From Azospirillum sp. B21 (lineage in GTDB: Bacteria > Pseudomonadota > Alphaproteobacteria > Azospirillales > Azospirillaceae): DNA of 64,000 bases. This document shows positions 27,217 through 36,253 of this stretch, piece after piece (the first letter of the stretch is position 1; the number at the start of each line of letters is the position of its first letter). Position numbers and translations under genes: made by a program. Location: assembly GCF_008364825.1 (NCBI RefSeq), contig NZ_VTTO01000006.1:372001-436000 (forward strand), written 5' to 3'. The notes below the pieces were generated by a model. That model saw only the letters and a list, made by a program, of their open reading frames with translations. It was not told the origin of the DNA and ran no database searches.

Positions 27217-28167
27217 TCAGCCTTTCGCTTCGGCCAGGACGGAGCCGAGCGTTCGCTCGACCAGCGGCAGCTTGAAGGCATTTTCCGGCGTCGGCTTGGC
27301 GCCGGCCAGCAGTTGCGCCGTGACGGCCTTGGCCCCCTTGGGCATTTCGGCCTCCGCCGCCTCGACGCGCCACGGCTTGTGCGCGACGCCGCCCAGCGCC
27401 ACCCGTCCGCTGCCGTCCGGCTGGACGACCGCCGCGACGGCGACCAGCGCGAAGGCGTAGGAGGCGCGGTCGCGCACCTTGTGATAAATGTGCGTGCCGC
27501 CGACCGGGCGCGGCAGGGTCACCGCGGTGATCAGCTCGCCGGGTTCCAGCACCGTTTCGATATGCGGGGTGTCGCCGGGCAGGCGGTGGAACTCGGCGAT
27601 CGGGATGCTGCGGGCGGCGCCGTCCGGCCGCACCGTCTCCACGGCGGCGTCCAGCACGCGCATCGCCACCGCCATGTCGCTGGGGTGGGTGGCGATGCAG
27701 GCTTCGCTGCCGCCGATCACCGCAAGCTGGCGGCTGAAACCCCCGATGGCGGCGCATCCGCTGCCGGGCCGGCGCTTGTTGCAGGGCTGGGCGGTGTCGT
27801 AGAAATAGGGGCAGCGGGTGCGCTGGAGCAGGTTGCCCGCGGTGGTCGCCTTGTTGCGCAGCTGGCCCGAAGCCCCGGCGAGCAACGCCCGCGACAGCAC
27901 CCCATAGTCGCGCCGCACCCGTTCGTCGGCGGCGAGGTCGGTGTTGCGCACCAGCGCACCGATGCGCAAGGCTCCGTCCGGGGTCGGTTCCACCTTGTCC
28001 AGCGACAGGCCGTTGACGTCGATCAGATGGACCGGCGTCTCGATCTCCAGCTTCATCAGGTCGAGCAGGTTGGTGCCGCCGGCGATGAACTTGGCGCCGG
28101 GGGTACGGACCGCGGCGGCCGCGGCTTCGGCCGGGCTGCCGGCGCGTTCGTAGCTGAAGGGTTTCAT
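27217..28167 (-). CDS. paoB: PaoB-like FAD-binding subunit of aldehyde oxidoreductase
   Basis: 316 aa CO-dehydrogenase-flavoprotein-type subunit. FAD motif [11 protein letters not shown] (about 29-39) and a second [12 protein letters not shown] motif. The Cys cluster [17 protein letters not shown] provides the extra 4Fe-4S site known from E. coli PaoB. Start ATG 28167 overlaps the paoA stop; a longer in-frame reading upstream is the shadow of paoA. Confidence 0.9.
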   Translation of the reverse strand: MKPFSYERAGSPAEAAAAAVRTPGAKFIAGGTNLLDLMKLEIETPVHLIDVNGLSLDKVEPTPDGALRIGALVRNTDLAADERVRRDYGVLSRALLAGASGQLRNKATTAGNLLQRTRCPYFYDTAQPCNKRRPGSGCAAIGGFSRQLAVIGGSEACIATHPSDMAVAMRVLDAAVETVRPDGAARSIPIAEFHRLPGDTPHIETVLEPGELITAVTLPRPVGGTHIYHKVRDRASYAFALVAVAAVVQPDGSGRVALGGVAHKPWRVEAAEAEMPKGAKAVTAQLLAGAKPTPENAFKLPLVERTLGSVLAEAKG

Positions 28168-28820
28168 GCTTCCCTCCCGGCGACCTCGGTGATCGCATCG
28201 ACGATGTTGGAATAGGCGCCGCAGCGGCAGATGTTGCCGCTCATCCGCTCGCGCAGTTCGTCGGCGGTCAGCTTCGGCGCCGCCATCAGGTCGGCGCTGA
28301 CATGGCTGGGAATGCCGGCCTCGATCTCCTTCAGAACGGCGACGGCCGAACAGATCTGGCCGGGGGTGCAATAGCCGCACTGATAGCCGTCATGCTTGAC
28401 GAAGGCGGCCTGCATCGGATGCATGCGGTCGGGCATGCCCAGCCCTTCGATGGTCGTGATGCTGTCGCCCTGGTGCATCACCGCCAGCGACAGGCAGGAA
28501 TTGATCCGCCGCCCGTCGACCAGGACGGTGCAGGCGCCGCACTGCCCGTGGTCGCAGCCTTTCTTCGGGCCGGTCACGTGCAGCTGCTCGCGCAGCGCAT
28601 CGAGCAGAGTGGTCCGCGTGTCCAGCGTCAGGTCATGGTCGCGGCCATTCACCGTGAATGACACGGTCGAGGTGACGGGGGTCAATGTCTGTTGGGGGGC
28701 GGCGTCGCCGATGGCGGCCTCGGCCGGCACCGGGAAGCTTCCCGCCGTCAGCGCGATGGTCGCCGCGGTTCCCATCAGGACTCCGCGCCGTGTCACGTCC
28801 AGATCGCCGGGCTGATGCAT
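28164..28820 (-). CDS. paoA: PaoA-like 2Fe-2S subunit of aldehyde oxidoreductase, Tat signal
   Basis: 218 aa. Plant-type 2Fe-2S domain with [16 protein letters not shown] and a second 2Fe-2S domain with CGYCTPGQ and [10 protein letters not shown] twin-arginine leader ([19 protein letters not shown], about residues 8-26) suggests the assembled complex is carried to the periplasm, as in E. coli PaoABC. ATG 28820 has GGAGGGAAG about eight bases upstream and is preferred over the longer frame to 28901. Confidence 0.9.
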   Translation of the reverse strand: MHQPGDLDVTRRGVLMGTAATIALTAGSFPVPAEAAIGDAAPQQTLTPVTSTVSFTVNGRDHDLTLDTRTTLLDALREQLHVTGPKKGCDHGQCGACTVLVDGRRINSCLSLAVMHQGDSITTIEGLGMPDRMHPMQAAFVKHDGYQCGYCTPGQICSAVAVLKEIEAGIPSHVSADLMAAPKLTADELRERMSGNICRCGAYSNIVDAITEVAGREA

Positions 28821-29131
28821 CGCGTGCTTCCCTCCTGTCGTCAAGGCCATGCCCTGTCGGCAGCGCGCACGGGCGGTCCCGCTTCGCTTCCACCAACACA
28901 TACCCCCACAAGCTGGGGCGCGCTGGTCTGACGATTAGCCCCCAATTTGCGATAGGGCCTATAAGTTCAGGTCATGAAACAACGCCAGTCCGCCGGGGTT
29001 ATCCTGGGTTCGGGCTTTTTCTCCGCGATCGGACGATTCGGGCAGCGGCTTCCCGAACCCCGCCTGTCAGCGGAGCTTCATGGGACTGCAGGAATAGGCG
29101 GAGGCGCCCCTCCGCCCATACCGGGGGCCGG
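28821..29131. other. Intergenic region upstream of paoA and downstream of rhodanese gene
   Basis: 311 bases without a supported gene. It should hold the paoA promoter (minus strand) and the end of the RND-rhodanese transcript. The only clear structure is the hairpin at 29096-29115, listed separately. Short open frames here have no recognisable features. Confidence 0.5.
29096..29115 (-). terminator. Probable terminator after rhodanese gene
   Basis: GGCGGAGG-CGCC-CCTCCGCC forms a perfect 8-bp stem with a four-base loop, 16 bases beyond the rhodanese stop codon on the minus strand. The following bases (TATTCCTG) are only mildly T-rich, so termination may be partial. Confidence 0.55.
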
Positions 29132-29503
29132 TCAGCCGTACGACTTCGGCTCGATCACGCCGGTGGTGGGGTTGAGGCCGAGGATGGGCAGCTTCGCCTC
29201 CTTCCAGGCATTGAGCCCGCCCTTGACGTGATGGACGGTGCCGGCACCGGCCTCGATCATGCGTTGCGCGGCCATGCCGGACCGCCGGCCGGTGCCGCAT
29301 TGCAGGATCACCATCCGGTCGCCCCACATGGCCGGCAGCGCCTTCGGATCGAAGGTGACCAGCGGATAGAGCAGCGCGCCGGGAATGCGCTCCGCGCCAT
29401 ATTCATAGGGCTCGCGGACATCGACGAGGACGGCCTCGCCCCGGTCCAGCCGCGCCTTGGCTTCCACGGGGTCGAGATCGACGATCTTGTGTTCGGTGCT
29501 CAT
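29132..29503 (-). CDS. Rhodanese-domain sulfurtransferase
   Basis: 123 aa single rhodanese domain. VDVREPYEYGAERIPGA (about 27-43) and the active-site loop beginning at Cys69 (CGTGRRSG) are intact; a persulfide on Cys69 would be the intermediate. The start overlaps the end of the RND pump gene by four bases, so it is coupled to the transporter. Belongs to a cluster with a sulfide:quinone oxidoreductase, consistent with sulfane-sulfur handling. Confidence 0.9.
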   Translation of the reverse strand: MSTEHKIVDLDPVEAKARLDRGEAVLVDVREPYEYGAERIPGALLYPLVTFDPKALPAMWGDRMVILQCGTGRRSGMAAQRMIEAGAGTVHHVKGGLNAWKEAKLPILGLNPTTGVIEPKSYG

Positions 29504-32500
29504 GGTATTGCCCTTTCGGTTTTGGACGGGGTGCCGCCGCGAAGCGCGACGTAGATGGCGGGGATGACCAGCACGGTCAGCAGGGTGGAGCTGGCAAGCC
29601 CGAACAGCATGGAGATCGCCAGCCCCTGGAAGATCGGGTCGGTCAGGATGAAGGCCGCCCCGATCATCGCGGCCAGCGCCGTCAACAGGATCGGCTTGAA
29701 GCGGATCGCCCCGGCCTCCAGCACGATGTCGCGGATCGGACGGCCGCCCTCCTGCGCATGGTCCTCCCGCAGATGGCGGATGAAATCGACCAGCAGGATG
29801 GAGTTGCGGACGATGATCCCGGCCAGCGCGATGAAGCCGATCATCGAGGTTGCGGTGAAGGGCGCCGCGAACAGCCAATGGCCGATCAGGATGCCGATCA
29901 GCGTCAGCGGCACCGGCACCAGGATGACCAGCGGCAGCTTGAAACTGCCGAACTGGGCCACCACCAGCAGATAGATGCCGAGGATGGCGACGGCGAAGGC
30001 CGCCCCCATGTCGCGGAAGGTGACATAGGTGATCTCCCATTCGCCGTCCCACAGGATGCTGGGCCGGGTTTCGTCCCCCGGCTGGCCGTGCAGCCGTACC
30101 TCCGGCGGACCGTCCAGCCCGACGGCGCGCCAGTCGATCTCCGACAGGCGGTCCTGCACCGCCAGCATGCCGTAGATCGGCGCCTCGAAGCTGCCGGCCA
30201 GCTCCGCCTGCACCATCTCGGCGAAGCGGCCGTCGCGCCGGAAGACCGTGTAGGAGGCGGGCTCCCTGGTCATGGTGACGAGGTTGCCCAGTTCCACCGA
30301 CCCGCGCCTCCCCGGCACCGGCGTCGCCAGCACGCGCTCCGACAGGAACAGGTCCGATTTCGGCAGGCGGACGGAGATCTCCATCGGCAACCGCCCGGCG
30401 CCGCGATGGGAATAGCCGACCGGCACGCCGCCGAGCAGCGCCTGCAGCGTGTCGTAGACCGCCTGCTCCTCCACGCCGAAGAACTCCAGATTGCCATGGT
30501 CGAGCGCGAAGCGCAGGCGCTCCCCCGGCTGGCGGACGGTGCCGTCAATGTCGACGACGAAGTCGACCCTCCGGAACGCTTCCCGGACCAGACCGGCGGT
30601 CTCGCGGCGGGTCTCGGCATCCGGGCCGTAGACCTCGGCCAGCAGCGTGGACAGCACGGGCGGCCCGGGCGGGACTTCCACCACCTTCACCACGGTCCCC
30701 GCGGGGAAGGGCACGGCGGCAAGCCGCCGGCGCAGGTCGATCGCCACGTCGTGGCTGGCGCGCGTGCGCTCCGCCCTTGGCGCGAGATTGACCTGCAGAT
30801 CGCCCTGGGCCGGCTGGCGGCGCAGGTAGGAATGGCGTACCAAACCGTTGAAGTTGAAGGGAGACGCCGTGCCGGCGTAGGCCTGGATGCCGGTCAGTTC
30901 GGGCAGGCCGGCGATGCGGTCGGCGGCGGCGAACAGAGCGCGCTCCGTATCCTCCAGCGAGGCGCCCTCCGGCAGGTCGATGACCACCTGAAGCTCCGAC
31001 TTGTTGTCGAAGGGCAGCAGCTTGACCGTCACGTCCTTGCTGTAGAACAGGACAAGCGAGGCCAGCGTGGCGACGCCCACCGCCAGCAGGAAGATCCAGG
31101 CCGACCGCCTGCTGCGCACCACCGGCCGCGCCGCCGCCAGATAGAGCCGGCCGAGGCGCCCGCCATGGCCGCCCCCATGATCGCCCCCATCATCGCCATG
31201 CGCGGGCGGCATCTCGCCGCGGCGCAGCTTCACCATCAGCCAGGGCGTCAGCACCATGGCGACGAAGAAGCTGAACAGCATGGCGGCGGAGGCGTTGGCC
31301 GGGATCGGGCTCATGTACGGCCCCATCAGGCCGGACACGAACATCATCGGCAGCAGGGCGGCGACCACCGTCAGGGTGGCGACGATGGTGGGGTTGCCGA
31401 CCTCGGCCACCGCCTCGATGGCGGCCTGGATCTTCGGCCGGCCGTCGCGCATCGACCAGTGGCGGTCGATGTTCTCCACCACCACGATGGCGTCGTCCAC
31501 CAGGATGCCGATGGAGAAGATCAGCGCGAACAGGCTGACGCGGTTGATGGTGTAGCCCATCGCCCAGGAGGCGAACATGGTCAGCAGGATCGTGGTGGGG
31601 ATGACCACGAAGACCACCGCCCCCTCGCGCCAGCCGATGGCCGCGGCCACCAGCAGCACGATGGACAGCGTGGCGAGCGCCAGATGGAACAGCAGCTCGT
31701 CCACCTTCTCGTCCGCCGTCTCGCCATAGTTCCGGGTGACGGCGACCTCCAGGTCCTTGGGTAGTCCGGCGGAGCGCAGGGCGTCCAGACGCTCCAGCAC
31801 ATGGTCGGCGATGACCACGGCGTTGGCCCCCGCCCGCTTGGCGACGGCGATGGTCACCGCCGGCACGCGGGTCAGCCCGCCCTTGCCGTCCGGCGTCATG
31901 TGCCAGGCCCGCGCCTCCTCCGGCCGGGCACCGACGATCACGTCGGCGACGTCCTTGACATAGACCGGGCGCCCGTCGCGCGTGGTCAACAGCAGCAGGC
32001 CGATGTCGGGAACGCCCTGCAGGGTCTGGCCGGCCACCGCCGGCAGGCTGCCGCCGCGCGAGCGCAGCTGCCCGACCTGGAAGGAGCGGTTGGCATTCCT
32101 CACCTTCTCCACCAGCTGGTTCAGCGTGATGCCGGACAGGGCGAGGCGTTCGGGATCCGGCTCCACCCGGATCTGGTCCGGCCGGCCGCCGACGATGTAG
32201 GTCAGCCCGACATCGTCGGTCTTCACCAGCTCGCCCAGCATCCGGTCGGCCGCCGTCCACAGCGCGTTGTCGTCCCAGCGCGCCGCCGCCTCCGCGCGGG
32301 GAAACAGCGTCAGCGTCAGGATCGCCACGTCGTCGATGCCGCGGCCGACGACCAGCGGTTCCGGAATGCCGAGCGGCATGCGGTCGTAATTGGCGCGCAG
32401 CTTCTCGTGCACGCGGAGGATGGCGTTGTCGGAGGGCGTGCCGACGACGAAGCGCGCCGTCACCACGGCGCCGTCGTCCACCGTCTGGCTGTAGACATGC

Positions 32501-32748
32501 TCGACGCCGTCGATCGCCTTGACGATCTCCTCCAGCGGCTTGGTCACCAGCTCCACCGCGTCGTCGGCGCGCAGCCCGTCGGCGCGGACATGGACATCGA
32601 CCATCGGCACGCTGATCTGCGGCTCCTCCTCGCGCGGGAGGGAGAGAAGGGCGACCGTCCCGACCACCAGCGAGGCCAGGAGCAGCAGGGGGGTCAGCGG
32701 CGAGCGGATGAAGGTCCGCGTCAGCCAGCCGGACAGGCCGAGCCTCAT
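29500..32748 (-). CDS. RND efflux transporter permease (AcrB/HAE1-like)
   Basis: 1082 aa inner-membrane proton-driven pump. About 12 membrane helices in the 1+5+1+5 pattern with two large periplasmic loops; the helix-4 motif GILVDDAIVVVENIDRHW has the two proton-relay aspartates. An unusual His/Asp/Gly-rich stretch (AHGDDGGDHGGGHGG) lies in the central cytoplasmic loop at about residue 515-530. Overlaps the fusion-protein gene upstream and the rhodanese gene downstream. No outer-membrane factor gene is nearby. Export substrate unknown; the neighbourhood suggests a sulfur compound or metal. Confidence 0.9.
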   Translation of the reverse strand: MRLGLSGWLTRTFIRSPLTPLLLLASLVVGTVALLSLPREEEPQISVPMVDVHVRADGLRADDAVELVTKPLEEIVKAIDGVEHVYSQTVDDGAVVTARFVVGTPSDNAILRVHEKLRANYDRMPLGIPEPLVVGRGIDDVAILTLTLFPRAEAAARWDDNALWTAADRMLGELVKTDDVGLTYIVGGRPDQIRVEPDPERLALSGITLNQLVEKVRNANRSFQVGQLRSRGGSLPAVAGQTLQGVPDIGLLLLTTRDGRPVYVKDVADVIVGARPEEARAWHMTPDGKGGLTRVPAVTIAVAKRAGANAVVIADHVLERLDALRSAGLPKDLEVAVTRNYGETADEKVDELLFHLALATLSIVLLVAAAIGWREGAVVFVVIPTTILLTMFASWAMGYTINRVSLFALIFSIGILVDDAIVVVENIDRHWSMRDGRPKIQAAIEAVAEVGNPTIVATLTVVAALLPMMFVSGLMGPYMSPIPANASAAMLFSFFVAMVLTPWLMVKLRRGEMPPAHGDDGGDHGGGHGGRLGRLYLAAARPVVRSRRSAWIFLLAVGVATLASLVLFYSKDVTVKLLPFDNKSELQVVIDLPEGASLEDTERALFAAADRIAGLPELTGIQAYAGTASPFNFNGLVRHSYLRRQPAQGDLQVNLAPRAERTRASHDVAIDLRRRLAAVPFPAGTVVKVVEVPPGPPVLSTLLAEVYGPDAETRRETAGLVREAFRRVDFVVDIDGTVRQPGERLRFALDHGNLEFFGVEEQAVYDTLQALLGGVPVGYSHRGAGRLPMEISVRLPKSDLFLSERVLATPVPGRRGSVELGNLVTMTREPASYTVFRRDGRFAEMVQAELAGSFEAPIYGMLAVQDRLSEIDWRAVGLDGPPEVRLHGQPGDETRPSILWDGEWEITYVTFRDMGAAFAVAILGIYLLVVAQFGSFKLPLVILVPVPLTLIGILIGHWLFAAPFTATSMIGFIALAGIIVRNSILLVDFIRHLREDHAQEGGRPIRDIVLEAGAIRFKPILLTALAAMIGAAFILTDPIFQGLAISMLFGLASSTLLTVLVIPAIYVALRGGTPSKTERAIP

Positions 32749-33776
32749 CGCGCCGCCCCCGCCTTGACGATCACGTCGCCGGGCCGCAGGCCGGACAGGA
32801 TCTCGATGGCGCCGGAACCACTGTCGGAGCCGTCACCCGGCACCGGCCGGCCGACCTGAACCGGGATCTCCGCCCCATCGGCGAGCCGCACCATGTCCAG
32901 GCCCAGCCGGCGGGTCAGATAGTCCGGCGGGATGAGGATCGCCTCGCGGCTGCCGGTGGCGACCAGAACCCGCACCCGCTCGCCGACGAAATAGTCGCCT
33001 AGGGCCGAAACCTCGGCATCCGCCACCACCTGCCCGTCCTCCAGTTCGGGATAGACCCGGCGCACCGTTCCGCGGGCGAGGCCGGCCGCCGGATCCGGCG
33101 CGAGGCCGCGGGCGCCGACCAGAACGGGATCGCCCTGCTTCATGAAGCGGGCGTGACGTTCGGGCAGGCGCAGGCGCAGCACATAGCTTTCCGTGGCGAT
33201 GGTCGCCACCGCCTCCCCCGGCAGCACGACGACACCGTCGACCAGCGGCACCTGCAGCACCCGGCCGGCCGCCGGGGCCAGCACGTTGCCTTCGCGAAGC
33301 TGCTGTTCGACCACGGCGCGGTCGGCCTTCATGGCGGCCATCTGGGCGCGGACGACGTCGAGCGCGGTCGTCGCGTCGTCGAGCTTCTGCTGGCTACCGA
33401 TGCCGGTGGCGCGCAGCTGGCGGGCGCGGTCGAGCTCGATCTCCGCCTGACGCTGCTGCGCCTGGAGCGACTGCAGCCGGGCGTCGAGCGCCGCGATCTG
33501 CAGCGGCAGCTTTGGGTCGCCGACGGTGGCGATCACCTGCCCCACCTCCACCCGGTCGCCTTCCCGCACCGTCAGGCCGGACAGGGTGCCGCCGATCCGG
33601 GTACGCGCCTTGGCCTGACGAACGCTGTCCACCGTGGCGAACACGGATTTCAGATCCTCGACGGGGCGGCTTTCGACGGTCATACGGCCCTCCTCCGCCG
33701 CAAGCGGAGCGGAAAGGCAACACAGCAGGAGGGCGAGGATGGGAAGCGCCGGAAAGGCGCTCTTGCGGGTGCTCAT
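32745..33776 (-). CDS. RND efflux periplasmic adaptor (membrane fusion protein)
   Basis: 343 aa HlyD/AcrA-like adaptor with a signal peptide (PILALLLCCLSAPLAAEE), a biotinyl-lipoyl-like half motif (LTVREGDRVEVGQVIATVGD), an alpha-helical hairpin (about residues 90-150) and a beta-barrel. ATG 33776 is preferred, because an upstream start (33821) would place the signal peptide too far inside. Its promoter region is shared with the divergent DUF2892 gene and contains an ArsR-type palindrome. Confidence 0.88.
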   Translation of the reverse strand: MSTRKSAFPALPILALLLCCLSAPLAAEEGRMTVESRPVEDLKSVFATVDSVRQAKARTRIGGTLSGLTVREGDRVEVGQVIATVGDPKLPLQIAALDARLQSLQAQQRQAEIELDRARQLRATGIGSQQKLDDATTALDVVRAQMAAMKADRAVVEQQLREGNVLAPAAGRVLQVPLVDGVVVLPGEAVATIATESYVLRLRLPERHARFMKQGDPVLVGARGLAPDPAAGLARGTVRRVYPELEDGQVVADAEVSALGDYFVGERVRVLVATGSREAILIPPDYLTRRLGLDMVRLADGAEIPVQVGRPVPGDGSDSGSGAIEILSGLRPGDVIVKAGAAR

Positions 33777-33824
33777 GATGGGAAACCCTGGCCAATGACT
33801 CTCGGTTTGACGCTTGACCATTTA

Positions 33825-33840
33825 ATAAGATAAATCTAAT
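33825..33840. promoter_or_regulatory. ArsR-type palindrome in divergent promoter (site 1)
   Basis: ATAAGA-TAAA-TCTAAT: six-base arms with one mismatch around a four-base spacer, in an AT-rich patch between the RND adaptor gene and the DUF2892 gene. It has the same arm sequence and spacing as the perfect site at 37682-37697 beside the ArsR gene, so the same regulator may control both. Confidence 0.6.
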
Positions 33841-33911
33841 TTAGCGTCAACGAATGCATTATGGGGAGCCAGGAGATGCCGCCTCCGGTTGGCCCCCTCG
33901 GGAGTGGACAC

Positions 33912-34115
33912 ATGAACATCGACCGCATCGTCATGGCCTTCGCCGGAACCGTCATCCTGGCCGGCCTCGCCCTGTCGCAGCTTCACAGCATGGCGTGGCT
34001 GTGGCTGCCCGCCTTCGTCGGCGCGAACATGCTGCAGGCCGCCTTCACCGGCTTCTGCCCGCTGGCCATCGTGCTGAAGAAGGCCGGCGCCCGCCCCGGC
34101 TGCGCCTTCAACTGA
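33912..34115 (+). CDS. Small DUF2892 (YgaP-type) inner-membrane protein
   Basis: 67 aa. Two membrane helices (about residues 7-24 and 27-50) and the FTGFCPLAIVLKKAG end, resembling the membrane part of E. coli YgaP, where it is fused to a rhodanese. Here the rhodanese is a separate protein encoded on the other side of the promoter. ATG 33912 follows GGAGTGG. Upstream in-frame ATG 33861 has no ribosome-binding site. Confidence 0.82.
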   Translation: MNIDRIVMAFAGTVILAGLALSQLHSMAWLWLPAFVGANMLQAAFTGFCPLAIVLKKAGARPGCAFN

Positions 34116-34144
34116 TCTCCACCGCTCACAGAAGGATACGGATC

Positions 34145-34504
34145 ATGCACAAGAATTGGCCCGACATGACGGTCGAACTGTCCGGCGCCATCCGCGAACT
34201 GCGCGGCGGCGCGCCGGAGGTGATGAAGGCCTTTTCCGGCATCGCCCAGGCGGCGCTGAAGGCGAACGCTCTCGACACCAAAACGAAGGAGCTGATCGCG
34301 CTGGGCATCGCCGTCGCCATCCGCTGCGACGGCTGCGTCGCCTTCCACGCCGAGGCCGCGGTGAAGCAGGGCGCCACCCGCGAGGAGATCATGGAGACCA
34401 TGGGCATGGCCGTCTACATGGGCGCCGGTCCCTCCGTCATGTATGCTGCCCAAGCGCTGGAAGCCTATGACCAGTTCGCGGATAAGGCCAAGGTCACGGC
34501 CTGA
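34145..34504 (+). CDS. Carboxymuconolactone decarboxylase/AhpD-like protein
   Basis: 119 aa, single CMD domain. The redox motif C61-x-x-C64 with His68 (CDGCVAFH) is the AhpD peroxidase/disulfide-reductase core, so a thiol redox or peroxidase role is more likely than decarboxylation. Follows the DUF2892 gene by 29 bases in the same operon; such proteins often accompany ArsR-controlled sulfur genes. Confidence 0.87.
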   Translation: MHKNWPDMTVELSGAIRELRGGAPEVMKAFSGIAQAALKANALDTKTKELIALGIAVAIRCDGCVAFHAEAAVKQGATREEIMETMGMAVYMGAGPSVMYAAQALEAYDQFADKAKVTA

Positions 34505-34524
34505 TCGATGGGACGGGGACGACC

Positions 34525-34962
34525 ATGAACCACCTCGCGCTTCTCCTTGCCGCCGCAACCGTGGCCGCGGCCGGCATCGTCACGGGGGGCACGGCAGCAG
34601 CGGCGGATCTCGCCGTTTCGGTCGGCCCGGTGCGGGACGCGGCCGGACAGGTGAAGGTCGTCCTCTACGATCGCCCGGACGCCTTCCGCAAGGAGGCGCA
34701 GAGCCGCGCCATCCAGACGGTTCCCGCGGTGCCCGGCATGGTGGAGGTGGTCTTCCGCGACCTCCCCGCCGGCACCTATGCGATCATGGCCTATCATGAC
34801 GAGGACGCGAGCGGCGACCTCAACCGCTTCCTCGGCATGATCCCCACGGAAGGCTATGCCCTGAGCAACGATCCCGAGGTGACCGGCCCGCCCTCCTTCG
34901 AGGCGTCGGCCTTCGCACTCCCGGCGGCGGGCTCCAAACTCAAGCTGTCGCTGCGCTATTGA
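34525..34962 (+). CDS. Secreted DUF2141 family protein
   Basis: 145 aa with a Sec signal peptide (cleavage near residue 27, AAAA) and a DUF2141 beta-sandwich core (VVLYDRPDAFRKE near 48-60, DLPAGTYAIMAYHDEDASGDLNRF near 85-108, the latter quoted in two parts: DLPAGTYAIMAYHDED and GDLNRF). Function of the family is unknown. Last gene of the short plus-strand operon; its 3' end overlaps the convergent hydrolase gene by 23 bases. Confidence 0.85.
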   Translation: MNHLALLLAAATVAAAGIVTGGTAAAADLAVSVGPVRDAAGQVKVVLYDRPDAFRKEAQSRAIQTVPAVPGMVEVVFRDLPAGTYAIMAYHDEDASGDLNRFLGMIPTEGYALSNDPEVTGPPSFEASAFALPAAGSKLKLSLRY

Positions 34963-35857
34963 GCGGGGCGGGCAAATGCTCGCTTAGGAAAGCCAGAACA
35001 GGGGCCATCACCTCCTCCATCCGGTCCACCGTGTCATGGCCGACGCCGGGCAGGATCGTCAGCCGCCCCAGCCCCTCGGGAAGGGAGGCGGCGATGGCCT
35101 CGGAGTCCTCCGGCGGCGTGGTGGTGTCGTCGGCGCCATGCAGGACCAGCGTCGGGCAGCGGACGCGCGCCGCCGTATTCACCGGTGCGATGCCGTCGAA
35201 GCGCTCGCCGATCACGCGCTCCACATAGCGGCAGATCAGCCAGCCCAGCGGCCGGTAAGGCACGCGATGCAGGGCAAGAAAGCGCCGCATGACGATTTCC
35301 GGATGACGGAAGGCGGCCAGCGACACCACGGCGGCCGGCTTGCGCAGGCGCGCCGCCGCCAGCAGCGCCGCGGCGGCCCCCACCGAATGGCCGAGCAGGG
35401 CGATGCGCCCCGGACTCGCCTCCGGCTGCCGCTCCAGCCAATCGAAGGCGTGGGCCAGATCCTCGGCGAAGCGCGGCATGGAGGAATGGCCGTCCCGGTC
35501 GCTGCGGCCGTGGTTGCGCGCATCCACCAGCAGAACACCATAGCCCGCCTGCCGCAACGGTGCGGCGACCGGCAGCATGTCCTCCGCATTGGCGCCCCAG
35601 CCGTGCATCACCACCAGATGGGGAGCCGGGCCGCCTCCCGGCGGCAGGATGTGCCACGCGAACAGACGGCGGCCACGTTCCGTGACGATGGAGGCGGACC
35701 GGTACGGCAGGCCGGCATCGGCGGGAGTCCCGACCTCCGGACGGCAGGGAATGCGGAAACCGCGATGCACCAGCGCCCGGACGGCCAGCGGAAGTCCGAG
35801 CGCAAGCGCCAGCGCGGCTCCGGTGCCGGGGCCGAGGACCGCTTCCACCCAGCTCAT
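34940..35857 (-). CDS. Alpha/beta hydrolase
   Basis: 305 aa. N-terminal hydrophobic segment (about residues 10-28) may anchor it in the membrane. Oxyanion strand VVMHGWG, nucleophile elbow GHSVG (Ser near residue 158), Asp in HGADDTTTPPED and a C-terminal His in GVGHDTVDR. Substrate unknown; it resembles the BAAT/FrsA-like esterase group with a lid. Convergent with the DUF2141 gene and 24 bases downstream of the small membrane protein gene, so probably in the sqr operon. Confidence 0.85.
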   Translation of the reverse strand: MSWVEAVLGPGTGAALALALGLPLAVRALVHRGFRIPCRPEVGTPADAGLPYRSASIVTERGRRLFAWHILPPGGGPAPHLVVMHGWGANAEDMLPVAAPLRQAGYGVLLVDARNHGRSDRDGHSSMPRFAEDLAHAFDWLERQPEASPGRIALLGHSVGAAAALLAAARLRKPAAVVSLAAFRHPEIVMRRFLALHRVPYRPLGWLICRYVERVIGERFDGIAPVNTAARVRCPTLVLHGADDTTTPPEDSEAIAASLPEGLGRLTILPGVGHDTVDRMEEVMAPVLAFLSEHLPAPLNSAATA

Positions 35858-35881
35858 GGCGTCTTTCCGGTCACGCCGGCG

Positions 35882-36238
35882 TCAGTGCCCGTGCGGCGCC
35901 TTCCAGGCGAACACTCCCTGGACCGCATAGGCGAGAATGGTCGCGCCGACCAGCCCCACGCCCCAGATCAGGCCGACCAGCAGCCAGTCCACCGGTCCGC
36001 CGGCATCGGAAAAGCCGGAGATCGTCACCATCGCCATCAGGCCGAGCGCGGCGAAGCCGCCCAGGACGCCGACGATCTCGGACCGGACCAGCCGGCGGCT
36101 GACCAGCCCGCCTTCGTGCAGCAGCACGGCGGCGAAGGATACCAGCCCGGCGATGGCGAGCGCCGGCAGGATCCACAGAAGCGGACCCAGCATTTCCTGG
36201 AACACCACCAGGAAGACCGCGAGATCGAATTCCTTCAT
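35882..36238 (-). CDS. Small four-helix membrane protein beside sqr
   Basis: 118 aa with hydrophobic segments at about 8-37, 51-72 and 80-110, and a His-ending tail. I think it belongs to a small family that accompanies sulfide:quinone oxidoreductases (possibly DUF5368), but this is recall by pattern, not proof. Position, 15 bases after the sqr stop, suggests a membrane partner or anchor for that enzyme. Confidence 0.72.
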   Translation of the reverse strand: MKEFDLAVFLVVFQEMLGPLLWILPALAIAGLVSFAAVLLHEGGLVSRRLVRSEIVGVLGGFAALGLMAMVTISGFSDAGGPVDWLLVGLIWGVGLVGATILAYAVQGVFAWKAPHGH

Positions 36239-36253
36239 CCTGTCGTCCTCCGC

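Noticed and set aside
25204..28215. 1003-codon open frame on the plus strand
   Set aside because: It is antisense to paoC and paoB, has Gly/Arg/Ala-rich low-complexity composition and no motif; a by-product of high GC third positions.
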